Of a stretch of 64,000 nucleotides of DNA, positions 38,886 to 47,647 are shown piece after piece. The notes beneath the pieces were generated by a model. The model was not told where the DNA came from. It saw nothing but the letters and a program-made list of their open reading frames with translations, and searched no databases. A program made the translations under genes and the position numbers. The stretch covers positions 434,001 to 498,000 of the forward strand of contig DLHJ01000003.1 in the NCBI GenBank assembly GCA_002483145.1. The letters are read 5' to 3'. The DNA is from Cellvibrio sp. UBA7671. Its GTDB lineage: Bacteria > Pseudomonadota > Gammaproteobacteria > Pseudomonadales > Cellvibrionaceae. Position 1 is the first letter of the stretch. Every line of letters begins with the position of its first letter.

Positions 38886-40201
38886 CAAACTCATTACAAT
38901 TCCGTTTATCGATAGGAACAGCTATTGCAATTTTGGGAGTTGCATTATTCGCAGGTTCTTTTTCCTATTGGTGGGCATTTGAGGAAGCCATTGAGCTACA
39001 AGATGAGCAGCTCATTCGTTTGGCTGCATTGGTCAATTACCAGCGTATTGTCCAGCCTAGTCAAGATAGTCCAATATCCAGCGCTGACCCGGAGTCTCAC
39101 TTTGTGGTGCAATGGTTAGACCCCGCGTCAGAGCAAACCAACGTTGAGTTGCCAGGAATACCTGTTGATCTACCCAATGGATTACAGACACTGTATGTAA
39201 ATGGTGTAAGTTGGCGTCTGTTAGTCAAAGAAATGAGCAATGGTTCGCGTGTACTCGTCGCTCAACAAACAGAAGTGCGAGATGAGATTGCACGTAGTAG
39301 CGCCTTGAATACTCTAGTGCCTCTCATCATTTTGATACCATTAATACTGTTATGGGTTGCTTATTTAATCCGTCAGGTCTTTTCACCATTAAAGAAAATG
39401 GCGGAGCAACTCAATCAGAGTACTGACAGTGATTTGATGCCCTTGCCGGAAAATAATTTAGCCACAGAAATTGCCCCCTTTATTGCTTCCATTAATCATC
39501 TACTTGCGCGTGTGCGCGAGTCCATTACGCACCAACGACAATTTGTACGCGATGCGGCGCATGAGCTAAGGTCGCCGCTAACTGCCATTTCATTGCAAGC
39601 TGAGCGCCTGGTAGAAGTCGGACTGGAGCCAGGCTTGCACACACGCTTGGTGAAATTACATCAAGCAACTGAGCGCACTCGCATACTTATCGAACAACTT
39701 TTAACGATGGCAAGAGCTCAAGACGAACAGAGTCTAGCCAGCATAGCCATTCCCGTAAAAACATTACTTCGTGAAATTCTTGAAGATTTATTGCCATTGG
39801 CAGAAGTTAAAAAAATTGAAGTAGCGGTTATTGGTGAAGATATTCAGGTCCATAGTCAGCCAATCGATTTACAAATTCTAATTAAAAATCTGATTGAGAA
39901 CGCAATTCGCTACACTCCGCAGGGTGGGCATGTTGAGATCTTGTTGAGTGATAAGAATAGCGTCGCAGAATTGATAGTCAGAGATTCAGGCCCAGGTATT
40001 GCGGATGAAGACCAAGCACGGGTATTCGATCCCTTCTACCGAGTCCTGGGTAATGACCAACCAGGATCAGGACTAGGGCTGTCAATCGTGCGGACAATCG
40101 CAAATCGATTGGGTTTGATCGTAGAGCTTTTCAATAATGACCTTTCGAGCCAGTCAGGACTATCAGCACGTCTGGTGTTTCCAAAAAGAACAACAATGTA
40201 A
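38861..40201 (+). CDS. Sensor histidine kinase (QseC/PmrB-like)
   Basis: The 446-residue protein has a first membrane segment (about 13-35), a periplasmic domain of about 115 residues, a second membrane segment (about 145-168), a HAMP-like linker, the HisKA motif AAHELRSPLTAI with the phospho-His, and a HATPase domain with N box IKNLIENAIRY, G1 DSGPGI and G2 GSGLGLSI. The start is a GTG at 38861 with GGGG upstream, inside the response regulator gene. The periplasmic part lacks an obvious metal-binding cluster, so the signal is unknown. Confidence 0.92.
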   Translation: MDGRKGKLTNSLQFRLSIGTAIAILGVALFAGSFSYWWAFEEAIELQDEQLIRLAALVNYQRIVQPSQDSPISSADPESHFVVQWLDPASEQTNVELPGIPVDLPNGLQTLYVNGVSWRLLVKEMSNGSRVLVAQQTEVRDEIARSSALNTLVPLIILIPLILLWVAYLIRQVFSPLKKMAEQLNQSTDSDLMPLPENNLATEIAPFIASINHLLARVRESITHQRQFVRDAAHELRSPLTAISLQAERLVEVGLEPGLHTRLVKLHQATERTRILIEQLLTMARAQDEQSLASIAIPVKTLLREILEDLLPLAEVKKIEVAVIGEDIQVHSQPIDLQILIKNLIENAIRYTPQGGHVEILLSDKNSVAELIVRDSGPGIADEDQARVFDPFYRVLGNDQPGSGLGLSIVRTIANRLGLIVELFNNDLSSQSGLSARLVFPKRTTM

Positions 40202-40251
40202 AAACAAATATTGGTACGGAAAAAATATTCTCTTGAAATTTAATGTACTAA

Positions 40252-41922
40252 TTAAAATGAATGTTTAACTTTTACTAACCACTGTAGCTGAGATGTGTCC
40301 GGCCCCGCGTCGAGCGGCGTAGCAATATCAATATGAAGCACATTATGACCGCCTTCATCTCGACTACCGTTGCGTGTGCCGGAAATACGCAACCCCATAC
40401 CGAAATCGCGTAACGTTCCCGTTTCGGATTGCGGGATTAAACTATCACCCCAAGCGCGCCCTTGATCATAAAAAATGGCGTACCCCATATGAAACAGCGA
40501 AAACCATTCCTTTTCACCATAAAAGCGCTGCTCCATCGTTAACAAATAACGCTTGTCGCCCGTTTGGTAATAGGCCGGGTATCCACGCAGACCATTATCG
40601 CCACCCAAGCTCAGCGCCTTATCCCCGAAAAGACGCAATCCGCGCGCACCCTCAAGTGAAAGATAAAATTGACCTGATTCGAAATTTTGCCAATGATAAT
40701 TAATGTTTCCTTCAAGTATCCCATTGTAAATTTTTCCTCCGTTATAAAGTCCCTCATAACGAAACTCGGCGAGCAGTAGGCTTGCTTCGCTTACAACAAA
40801 GCCCTGAGTGATATTGTGAGAAAACTGATAACTATTGTCATATTCTTTATAAGAGGAATTGGCAAATCCCAAGCGCACTCTGGATTGAAACCCGAGGTTA
40901 ATATCTTCAATACGGTTGATTTGTTGGATATTGCTCGCCTCAATGTAGCCATCATGGATATACGCATATTCAATCCAACTAGTATTAAAATCGCGATTAT
41001 GTGGGAGCAGATTGTCACTGAGGTCAGTGTCCAGTGGAAAAAATATATCTTCCTCTTGTGTGTAGCCAATATTCCAGCGATGAATATTGCGCTTATCACT
41101 CAGTGACATTTTTGCACCATAGAAAAACTCCTGTTTTTCAGAGCTATGGCCAAACGTCTGTACTATTTCTCCTGCATTATAAAGACTGTCCTCCTGATCG
41201 AACTGCTCGTACGTAATGCCACCCGCATTGACTGTGCTCAAAGCAAAGTAAGGGCGAACCCACTCGTAATACTGATGCTTACCATCACTATTATCTGCAT
41301 AGCTTAGATTCAATGCCGTTTGATGCCAACCCGTATTAGGATCACGGTAATTAAATAATTCTCCGCTCCGTTCTGCTGAGCTAGTGTGAAGTATATTAAT
41401 GGTTTTTCCATAACCCAAAAAATTGGAATCATGCAAACCGAAACCGGATGTACTTTCACCCCCCGCATGAGAGTAGCTTAATGAGGGAACGAGCGTCCAT
41501 ACCTCGAACACATCCACATCGACCTGTCCATTATCTTCATCGTGTGTTGTTATACTTGCGTTATTAAAATAGTGGCGGGTTCGCAAAATTCGTTCGCTTT
41601 CAGCAAGAAGATCTTTATCAAGATAATCGCCATTTTCCACCAAGAGATCCTTGGCAACTACTGATTCGTGCGTATCTATATGAAGTCGGTTGGCCAATCG
41701 AAACAAGTAGTTATTTTCTTCCGGTTTAGACTCATCGAAAATTGGATGAATTTTAATGTTGATATTTATCGGTGTTATATTTTTCTGTGTGGTCTCGAGT
41801 GCTTCCGCGCAGGGGGCTTCTACACAAGGAACGTCTAATTCGCTTGCATCAACCAGTGCAACTTGAAAATCCAAAAAAACGGACGCTATTGATACCAAAC
41901 ATATTTTTGGATTGATTTTCAC
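40252..41922 (-). CDS. Omp85/BamA-like outer-membrane protein with POTRA region
   Basis: The 556-residue protein has a signal peptide (about 1-27), a POTRA-like region (about 52-140: SERILRTRHYFNNASITTHD, VDVDVFEVWTLVPSLSYS), then a beta-barrel with alternating aromatic strands ending in VKVKHSF, a C-terminal Phe as needed for barrel insertion. GLRGYPAYYQTGDKRYLLTMEQRF (seen as GLRGYPAYY) corresponds to the conserved loop of Omp85 proteins. Too short for BamA (one POTRA rather than five), so closer to stand-alone 'surface antigen D15' proteins. A PmrA-box-like repeat lies 80-96 bases upstream. Confidence 0.85.
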   Translation of the reverse strand: MKINPKICLVSIASVFLDFQVALVDASELDVPCVEAPCAEALETTQKNITPININIKIHPIFDESKPEENNYLFRLANRLHIDTHESVVAKDLLVENGDYLDKDLLAESERILRTRHYFNNASITTHDEDNGQVDVDVFEVWTLVPSLSYSHAGGESTSGFGLHDSNFLGYGKTINILHTSSAERSGELFNYRDPNTGWHQTALNLSYADNSDGKHQYYEWVRPYFALSTVNAGGITYEQFDQEDSLYNAGEIVQTFGHSSEKQEFFYGAKMSLSDKRNIHRWNIGYTQEEDIFFPLDTDLSDNLLPHNRDFNTSWIEYAYIHDGYIEASNIQQINRIEDINLGFQSRVRLGFANSSYKEYDNSYQFSHNITQGFVVSEASLLLAEFRYEGLYNGGKIYNGILEGNINYHWQNFESGQFYLSLEGARGLRLFGDKALSLGGDNGLRGYPAYYQTGDKRYLLTMEQRFYGEKEWFSLFHMGYAIFYDQGRAWGDSLIPQSETGTLRDFGMGLRISGTRNGSRDEGGHNVLHIDIATPLDAGPDTSQLQWLVKVKHSF

Positions 41923-42001
41923 GGTAGGACCTCACAGCATCGCTAATTCAATATTTTTCACAATAAAAAATATTGATTATGAAGTAGCCTACCAAATGAC
42001 A

Positions 42002-42018
42002 CTTAAGGGATACTTAAA
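42002..42018 (-). promoter_or_regulatory. PmrA-box-like repeat upstream of the Omp85-like gene
   Basis: On the minus strand TTTAAG (42018-42013), TATCC, CTTAAG (42007-42002), a full match to YTTAAK-N5-YTTAAK, 80 bases before the start codon at 41922. Confidence 0.72.
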
Positions 42019-42061
42019 TAGATTATTTTTCAGAAATATATTTAGTTAATAAAATACATTT

Positions 42062-43720
42062 TTAATTTCCCATAGATGTCCTGCAAGGTTTAACGATATC
42101 AAGATCAGGGTTATAGATTTGTGTCTGTATATTCAGCATACCCAGTACAGTATGAAATAGATTATCGTGCGAGTAAGCCAGTGTATTATTCTGTTTAAGG
42201 CATTCAGTATTGATAGCATTGGCTTTTGCATAGTCATCTGATAGCCACAGAAAGAGCGGCACTTGTTTTTGTTCTTTAGGAGCAAGGGCGTATGGCATAC
42301 CATGTAGGTATAGGCCGTTCTCGCCCAGAGACTCACCATGATCTGACAGGTAAAGTAGCGACGTATTGTATTGGCTACTTTTTGTTTTCAACCATTCGAT
42401 GGTGCTATTTAAAAAATAATCGGTGTATCGAATGGTGTTGTCGTAAGCATTAATGACTTCCTCAGTGGTACAGTTTTGTAATTGATTGGTTTTACACACC
42501 GGAGTGAAAACCTCTTTATCGTCTGGGTAACGATAAAAATAATCAGGCCCATGACTACCTTTTTGATGCAACACAATTACCTTACTACCGTTTTCGGCGG
42601 TAATCTTTTCATCCAAAAAATGCAACAAAATTTCATCAAAGCATTCGCGATCATTACAAATATTTGGTATCTGAAGGCGCTGCATGTCTTCGAAAGCGAT
42701 ACGATTACATGTACCTTTACAACTAGAATTGTTATCACGCCATAAAACACTAATTCCTGCATGATTAATTACATCTAAAAGCCCCTCTTGTGACTTAGCT
42801 TTAGAATCTGAATACCCGCTGCGCCCGAGTGCAGAGAACATGCAAGGTACAGATACTGCGGTTTCGGTGCCACACGAAGTCACTTTTGGGAAATTGATGA
42901 TATTTTGCTGGGCAATCAGCGGAGTTGTATCGCGTTTATAGCCATTTATACCAAAATGATCGGCTCGCGCAGTCTCTCCAACCACCAAGATAAATAGTGT
43001 TGGTTTGGCAAGGTATTTACCAAATGAATTAATCGCCGCATCATTCTCAATAGGTTTTACTTCAATAATTTTATTACTTGTAGCTGCATATGAAAGACCT
43101 GCGTAGATAAAATTTAGAGGATTGGCCATTTGACGAATGTTTTTGTGGTTACGAAAAAAAGACGCATAGTCCATTGACATACTCATTATCAATGCAAGAC
43201 ATCCAATAAAAGCGATAGCTATAAACTTGGTTTTTCGCCAGCACTCAGTTTTGAATTCTTCATAACTAATTTTAATTTTTAGTATTAATAACGCCGGAAG
43301 CAACCCAAGTGCAACAACATACAAAACGAGACTCATGTTGAATAAGTCTCTGGTTTCAGAAAAATCAGTTTCCGCGACGTTTTGGATCATTAGACGATGG
43401 ATTACAACACCATAGGCATCCATAAAGTAAGCAACAATTGATGCAGTTATGAATACAATCGGAAAAATAGTTTTAACTATATACGGCAATGTAATAAGTG
43501 AAATAATTATGGATGTGAATAACCATAACACTAGACTTATATTCGCGATGAATATAAAACCTCTGAGGGTTGAGTAATCAACCAAGGCAAAGACTGTCTC
43601 AAAAAATGAGGAGTTATAAAAAATAACAAAAAATAATGCGCAGAATATTGAAAATTGAGTTGCACTTAGTTTCTGATCTAAGGTTTCATTCTGCGCTTTC
43701 GCGGAAATACTAATTGACAT
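42062..43720 (-). CDS. eptA: Lipid A phosphoethanolamine transferase, EptA/PmrC-like
   Basis: The 552-residue protein starts MSISISAKAQN, has five membrane helices in the first 180 residues, then a periplasmic sulfatase-fold domain: VVGETARADHFGINGYKRDTTP with an acidic metal ligand, SCGTETAVSVPCMFS with the nucleophile Thr, paired Cys residues for disulfides, and LSDHGESLGENGLYLHGMPYA with the Asp/His zinc ligands. It adds phosphoethanolamine to lipid A, lowering surface charge and conferring resistance to cationic peptides. The ATG at 43720 begins one base after the PAP2 stop; a longer frame would overlap it by 150 bases. Length is normal for the family. Confidence 0.92.
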   Translation of the reverse strand: MSISISAKAQNETLDQKLSATQFSIFCALFFVIFYNSSFFETVFALVDYSTLRGFIFIANISLVLWLFTSIIISLITLPYIVKTIFPIVFITASIVAYFMDAYGVVIHRLMIQNVAETDFSETRDLFNMSLVLYVVALGLLPALLILKIKISYEEFKTECWRKTKFIAIAFIGCLALIMSMSMDYASFFRNHKNIRQMANPLNFIYAGLSYAATSNKIIEVKPIENDAAINSFGKYLAKPTLFILVVGETARADHFGINGYKRDTTPLIAQQNIINFPKVTSCGTETAVSVPCMFSALGRSGYSDSKAKSQEGLLDVINHAGISVLWRDNNSSCKGTCNRIAFEDMQRLQIPNICNDRECFDEILLHFLDEKITAENGSKVIVLHQKGSHGPDYFYRYPDDKEVFTPVCKTNQLQNCTTEEVINAYDNTIRYTDYFLNSTIEWLKTKSSQYNTSLLYLSDHGESLGENGLYLHGMPYALAPKEQKQVPLFLWLSDDYAKANAINTECLKQNNTLAYSHDNLFHTVLGMLNIQTQIYNPDLDIVKPCRTSMGN

Positions 43721-43721
43721 G

Positions 43722-44438
43722 TCAATTCCATGGTGACTGATTTTTAGATTTTTCTTTAAAGAAGAACAGAAACAACGCCAGTGAGAAAAACCAACAAATG
43801 GCAAGTGTCCATAGATCATGTGAAATAAAATGTGCGCCTCGGATTTGTTGCACAAAGCCAAACACGGCACCAGCAATCATAGAAGCTCCTAGTCCTACCC
43901 AGCGCCATCTGGATTGATAATATAGGCCGAAAAAATAACTGGAAATCCAGGCATATCCTGCACTCGCATGTCCTGCAGGAAAGCACCCAGCACCATTCCG
44001 CAGAAGCAACTGCTCCACTACTGACTTATAAACAAGTTGGCCGCCATATCGATTAAATTCCCAAGGACATGATATGGCGAGGCTAGACTTTAAAAATCCG
44101 ATAAGTAAACTACTACCGGCGGTTGCTAAAAATAGATAAAGGAGAGGCTTTTTATGAGCGGCCAATGTCAAATTGAAAAAAGATAGGCCTAGGAGCACCA
44201 GTGATATCAATGCAAGAACAATAGACGCACTGCGCCCACCCTTATGAAAAAACACTTCGGTTAGCCAGCTATCTTTCCAAGTCCAACTATTGCCTTGAAT
44301 AGCATAGAAATAATCAGCCATTAATCGATCAATATCAGCTATGTCGATTGCTATCGAAAGGACAACCAGAGTTACAAGCGGTATTAGAAAGTGCGACGCC
44401 AAAAATCTATTGGGGCTAACTATCATGAGATATATCAA
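43722..44438 (-). CDS. PAP2-superfamily membrane phosphatase (LpxE/LpxT-like context)
   Basis: The 238-residue protein has about six membrane segments. Phosphatase motifs are partly diverged: KSSLAISCPWEF for motif 1 (Cys where Arg is usual), CFPAGHASAGY for motif 2 with the catalytic His, and IRGAHFISHDLW for motif 3 with the second His. Members next to eptA dephosphorylate lipid A or undecaprenyl-diphosphate, preparing sites for modification. Cotranscribed with eptA (one-base gap). Two PmrA-box-like repeats lie 33-50 and 123-139 bases upstream. Confidence 0.88.
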   Translation of the reverse strand: MIYLMIVSPNRFLASHFLIPLVTLVVLSIAIDIADIDRLMADYFYAIQGNSWTWKDSWLTEVFFHKGGRSASIVLALISLVLLGLSFFNLTLAAHKKPLLYLFLATAGSSLLIGFLKSSLAISCPWEFNRYGGQLVYKSVVEQLLLRNGAGCFPAGHASAGYAWISSYFFGLYYQSRWRWVGLGASMIAGAVFGFVQQIRGAHFISHDLWTLAICWFFSLALFLFFFKEKSKNQSPWN

Positions 44439-44470
44439 TTAATGAAAGTGAGACATATTAAAAAAGAAAA

Positions 44471-44487
44471 CTTAGTTAAGACTTAGT
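44471..44487 (-). promoter_or_regulatory. PmrA-box-like repeat, promoter-proximal to PAP2-eptA (weak)
   Basis: CTTAGT (44471-44476), five bases, CTTAGT (44482-44487) on the plus strand, an exact direct repeat with 11-base period, 33 bases before the PAP2 start. It departs from the consensus at one position per half. Confidence 0.42.
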
Positions 44488-44560
44488 TTTGAACAAGATC
44501 TTGTCGTCTGAAAAAGTGAAATCTTATTCGTATTTCACTTACGAAGATTATCGGAGGATT

Positions 44561-44577
44561 ATTAAGGGAAACTTAAG
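44561..44577 (-). promoter_or_regulatory. PmrA-box-like repeat upstream of PAP2-eptA
   Basis: On the minus strand CTTAAG (44577-44572), TTTCC, CTTAAT (44566-44561), an exact match to YTTAAK-N5-YTTAAK, 123 bases before the PAP2 start. Confidence 0.75.
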
Positions 44578-44618
44578 GTTTAATAAGGTGAGTATTTTGG
44601 CCACAGTGAAGCTGTGTG

Positions 44619-44975
44619 CTAGTTGCTAATTTTTGCCTTTGATTGAGCTCGAATTACACCAGTGGCTGTTCTGCGGTTAAAAGCGCCAATGATAGAGTAA
44701 TCTCCCTCAGGTAAGGGGCCAACAAATAGGAAGACTTCCGTTTTACCCATTATGATTTTTTTTAATTTGAGAGAGCGACTTTCGATTTCTTCTGCTGTCT
44801 TATCATGGTTATGGACGATTAGTTTTATTTTTGTATTGGCTGGAACCACCACTAGGTCTGTATCAAAGACATGTTTATTTATATCGATTTTGAATGTAGG
44901 AACATCATCAGATGCAAATGTGGCGTGTGCCAGCACCATTACACAGCATGAATGTCTGTAAAATTTCCATTTCAT
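44619..44975 (-). CDS. Cupredoxin-like periplasmic protein (118 aa)
   Basis: A signal peptide (about 1-21, ending AHATFASDD) is followed by one beta-sandwich: VVVPANTKIKLIVHNHDKTAEEIESRSLKL, then KIIMGKTEVFLFVGPLPEGDYSIIGAF and TATGVIRA (seen as VPANTKIKLIVHNHD and GPLPEGDYSI). This is the cupredoxin_1 pattern used in EfeO-type and related periplasmic proteins; classical copper ligands (His-Cys-His-Met) are not evident. Placed between the PAP2 gene and an intergenic region that contains a PmrA-box-like repeat 51-67 bases before its start. Function unknown. Confidence 0.78.
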   Translation of the reverse strand: MKWKFYRHSCCVMVLAHATFASDDVPTFKIDINKHVFDTDLVVVPANTKIKLIVHNHDKTAEEIESRSLKLKKIIMGKTEVFLFVGPLPEGDYSIIGAFNRRTATGVIRAQSKAKISN

Positions 44976-45025
44976 ATAGGGGCGGAGGTGGCATGAGTGT
45001 GTTCAGCCTAATCTAAACGAATAAA

Positions 45026-45042
45026 CTTAAATAAGACTTAGC
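45026..45042 (-). promoter_or_regulatory. PmrA-box-like repeat upstream of the cupredoxin-like gene (weak)
   Basis: CTTAAA (45026-45031), five bases, CTTAGC (45037-45042) on the plus strand; the minus-strand reading has one perfect and one partial half-site at the right spacing. Confidence 0.42.
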
Positions 45043-45353
45043 AAAATCATTTACGTTGATGCGATCCACATGAGACTCAACAAATAATCCGATCTGGCGG
45101 ACCTTATTTTTCATTTATAAAATAGCAGCAAGCTCAATCCACAGAAGGCGGTCGCCAGTCTCTTTAAGAAATCAATCAATACAGTCTCATTCCTACAGCG
45201 CGTCTGACCATAAGAAACCTTCGCTATAATTAAAGAAGCACCCAATCAGTTGATAGATGCGACAAAATGCCAGTATTTAATGCTGTTCACTTTCCATTCA
45301 TCCCAAAACTGCTATATATTCAAAAACAACAGTCGGACCATAGGCTCCCCCAA
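45043..45353. other. Spacer between the envelope island and the conjugation operon
   Basis: About 310 bases with no supported gene. An in-frame extension of the 45354 gene back to 45267 is possible but has no ribosome binding site. No insertion-sequence remnant seen at this cargo/backbone junction. Confidence 0.4.
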
Positions 45354-45605
45354 ATGGACAACAAAACCCTTGGTATAAGAATCCTCAAATCTACCGCACT
45401 CTTTACGGGTAAAGCGGTATGGTTCCTGTTGTGCAAAGGTTGTCTGGCAGTGCTGCTGATAATGGGATTCATTGTAAAAGCAATCACTGCACGCAAAGAT
45501 GACGACGATGAGCAAGTTCGCCCCATGGGGCACTTGTATGATGAAGGAGACATTGATAACCCCTGCAATCCCATCTCCCCATTTTTCTTTCCCGATAATA
45601 AATGA
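45354..45605 (+). CDS. Small hypothetical membrane protein (83 aa)
   Basis: One membrane segment (about residues 17-42, VWFLLCKGCLAVLLIMGFIV) and an acidic cytoplasmic-like tail with DDDDEQ and NPCNPISPFFFPDNK. The ATG at 45354 is chosen because the membrane segment then lies close to the start; a longer frame from 45267 is possible. Convergent with the traG-like gene, with a hairpin between them. Confidence 0.55.
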   Translation: MDNKTLGIRILKSTALFTGKAVWFLLCKGCLAVLLIMGFIVKAITARKDDDDEQVRPMGHLYDEGDIDNPCNPISPFFFPDNK

Positions 45606-45622
45606 GCCGCTTTAGTGCGGCT
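45605..45622. terminator. Candidate terminator between convergent genes
   Basis: AGCCGC (45605-45610), TTTAGT loop, GCGGCT (45617-45622), followed by TACTTCTT. The T-run is imperfect; the stem overlaps the end of the minus-strand traG-like gene. Confidence 0.5.
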
Positions 45623-47253
45623 TACTTCTTCAATAGGGCGCTACTTTTGCCTGCACCAACACCACCTAGGCTGTTTATTGCTGTGGCCACCTGTGTACCT
45701 GCTGACATTCCTATTGCCCCCAAGAAATAAGTAAAAAGTAATGGAAGAAGGTAGTAACACATTCTTACTACCCAACTAATCGCCATAGCATCCGGATTAT
45801 GTATCGCATCAGGTAGGACATAACCCACCACCGTTCTCCCGTCATCTCCAAAACTCAGCAGTGAATCCAGCAGAAAATTATCTAACCACGCAGCGAAAGC
45901 GAATAGGAACGACCAGAAAATAATACTGAACTGTAAGATGCTGAGCGTGACAAGGTTGCCCAGGTTAAACGAACCCAGCGTGAGTAAAATGGGCAAAACC
46001 ACAATAAAAATCATCAACGTAATGGCTTGCAGCGCGGGTGCAATTTTTCGATAACTTTCAGTTTCGACGGCATTTGGAATCGAGGTGAATGCAGCCCCCA
46101 GGAACGCAATACCTGTTTTAACGGCGCTGACCGTATCAGAGCCGAGATTATCACCTCCACCTGAAAGCCCATTTCCCAAATTTAATTCCATCGAGCTTTT
46201 AGTATTAAATAATGCAGTTTTTATCAATGTGTTATCCCGATCTTCTGAAGTCGCAAATTTATCTTCGGACCATAAATTCCACCAGGCTCCGGTGCAATCA
46301 CCGCAATCATCTTCAGCGCCATTTGCTTTCACATTGCTCAAGAGTCTTGTGCGCAACCCATGATCACTCGCAACACTAACGCCATCGGCCGGATAACCTA
46401 GCCACCATTCATGGCACGTGGGAAAACCACCTATATCAACACCCTCTGGCGGTGGAGGAAGCTTTACAGCATCGCGCGATTCCGAGTAGGGAAAGTGCTC
46501 GGGGGGCAACGCAGTAGAGGTTTTTAACGTATCGTAATAACCTGCACGCGACAAAAAGAATTCTGAGCCCGGCCATGAAATATCATCATAGATGGCGCCG
46601 TCCCGGAATTTTGCTGGCAGCTCAGAATCAGGTAATCGCTGGCTGCCAAATATATTCACGGCTGGCTTCCAGCATTGATTGTAAAAATCGCCTAGCTCAT
46701 CCTTCAGGTTTTTATCCGGCACATCCAATTCTGATAGACCTGACACCATTGTTCTTAAATCGGCCTGGCACGGCAGCTCCTGCTTAGCCGCCTGAGAAAT
46801 AGCGTGATTTAATAAAGTTACCAGGTACCACCAAAATGGAGCCTCCGGTGTTTTGCCATCCAGCATTGAAGAGAATGCAGCGGCTTTTTTATCGAGAGTA
46901 CTTCCAGAGTCACCAAAGGACTTTTCTGTCGCCGTCTTTTCCAGTACGCCACTCTCTGTGGCCTCACACCGATAGTGCGTATAGGTTGTTTTTGAAAGCT
47001 GCACATAGATCATCGGTTGTGCCGCCATAAACACAACAAATAGCATTGGGTAAAGTCGGGTTTCAAGAATGCGAACAAGGCCTTCAGCACTTATCTCTAC
47101 GGCGGAATCACGAGTATCGATTAGGACTTTAATAATAGCGGCGGTGAATGGAATCAACACCACGCCAGTGCTCACTAGAAGCGCCCATATCGCACCGTAT
47201 AAATTCCAGGCCAATACACTTGTATAGAGTTCTAACACGCTACCCGTTGGCAT
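45622..47253 (-). CDS. TraG N-terminal-like T4SS membrane protein
   Basis: The 543-residue protein has an N-terminal membrane region (LYGAIWALLVSTGVVLIPFTAAII, seen as two helices), a second helix pair near 70-90, a large soluble middle, and a cluster of at least four helices at 375-530 (IMIFIVVLPILLTLGSF, ILQFSIIFWSFLFAFAAW). This fits the PF07916 TraG-N family that ends GI-type T4SS operons. It stabilises mating pairs and in F-like systems affects exclusion, which makes it a possible partner for TraT. Last gene of the conjugation operon. Confidence 0.82.
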   Translation of the reverse strand: MPTGSVLELYTSVLAWNLYGAIWALLVSTGVVLIPFTAAIIKVLIDTRDSAVEISAEGLVRILETRLYPMLFVVFMAAQPMIYVQLSKTTYTHYRCEATESGVLEKTATEKSFGDSGSTLDKKAAAFSSMLDGKTPEAPFWWYLVTLLNHAISQAAKQELPCQADLRTMVSGLSELDVPDKNLKDELGDFYNQCWKPAVNIFGSQRLPDSELPAKFRDGAIYDDISWPGSEFFLSRAGYYDTLKTSTALPPEHFPYSESRDAVKLPPPPEGVDIGGFPTCHEWWLGYPADGVSVASDHGLRTRLLSNVKANGAEDDCGDCTGAWWNLWSEDKFATSEDRDNTLIKTALFNTKSSMELNLGNGLSGGGDNLGSDTVSAVKTGIAFLGAAFTSIPNAVETESYRKIAPALQAITLMIFIVVLPILLTLGSFNLGNLVTLSILQFSIIFWSFLFAFAAWLDNFLLDSLLSFGDDGRTVVGYVLPDAIHNPDAMAISWVVRMCYYLLPLLFTYFLGAIGMSAGTQVATAINSLGGVGAGKSSALLKK

Positions 47254-47269
47254 TTATATCCCACCTCAA

Positions 47270-47647
47270 TTAAATCAAATAGCCGATAATATTTGATGCA
47301 AAAAACAACTCATAACAAATCAGCAATACGAGTAAGGGCCGACGTGTAACGCGCACCAACTCCTGGCTGCAATTCTTGATGAACATCGCAAGTAACTTTC
47401 TCCAAAAATGCCATAGAGATACATAAAGAGACATGCGGAACAGTAGCAGCCAAGGTGAGCTGGAAAACGCATGAAGCGATTCAATTCGCTCACCTCCACC
47501 CGCCAGTAAAATTCTCAACAAAAGAAACCCAACAAGGACAGTCAAAAGAAAGCCAATCAGACACAGTGCCAACCTTTTTAACTTGTGCACCTTTGATGAT
47601 TTTGCGGCTTCCGATGCATCCGAAAATGGAGAGCTGTTATGGCTCAT
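47270..47647 (-). CDS. T4SS-associated small membrane protein (125 aa)
   Basis: Two to three hydrophobic segments (LCLIGFLLTVLVGFLLLRILL about 30-50, LLLFRMSLYVSLW about 68-80, LLVLLICYELFFASNIIGYL at the end). It starts inside the last codons of the PFL_4711-family gene and is followed 16 bases later by traG-N. No named family; the position is that of a conserved hypothetical in related T4SS operons. Confidence 0.7.
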   Translation of the reverse strand: MSHNSSPFSDASEAAKSSKVHKLKRLALCLIGFLLTVLVGFLLLRILLAGGGERIESLHAFSSSPWLLLFRMSLYVSLWHFWRKLLAMFIKNCSQELVRVTRRPLLVLLICYELFFASNIIGYLI

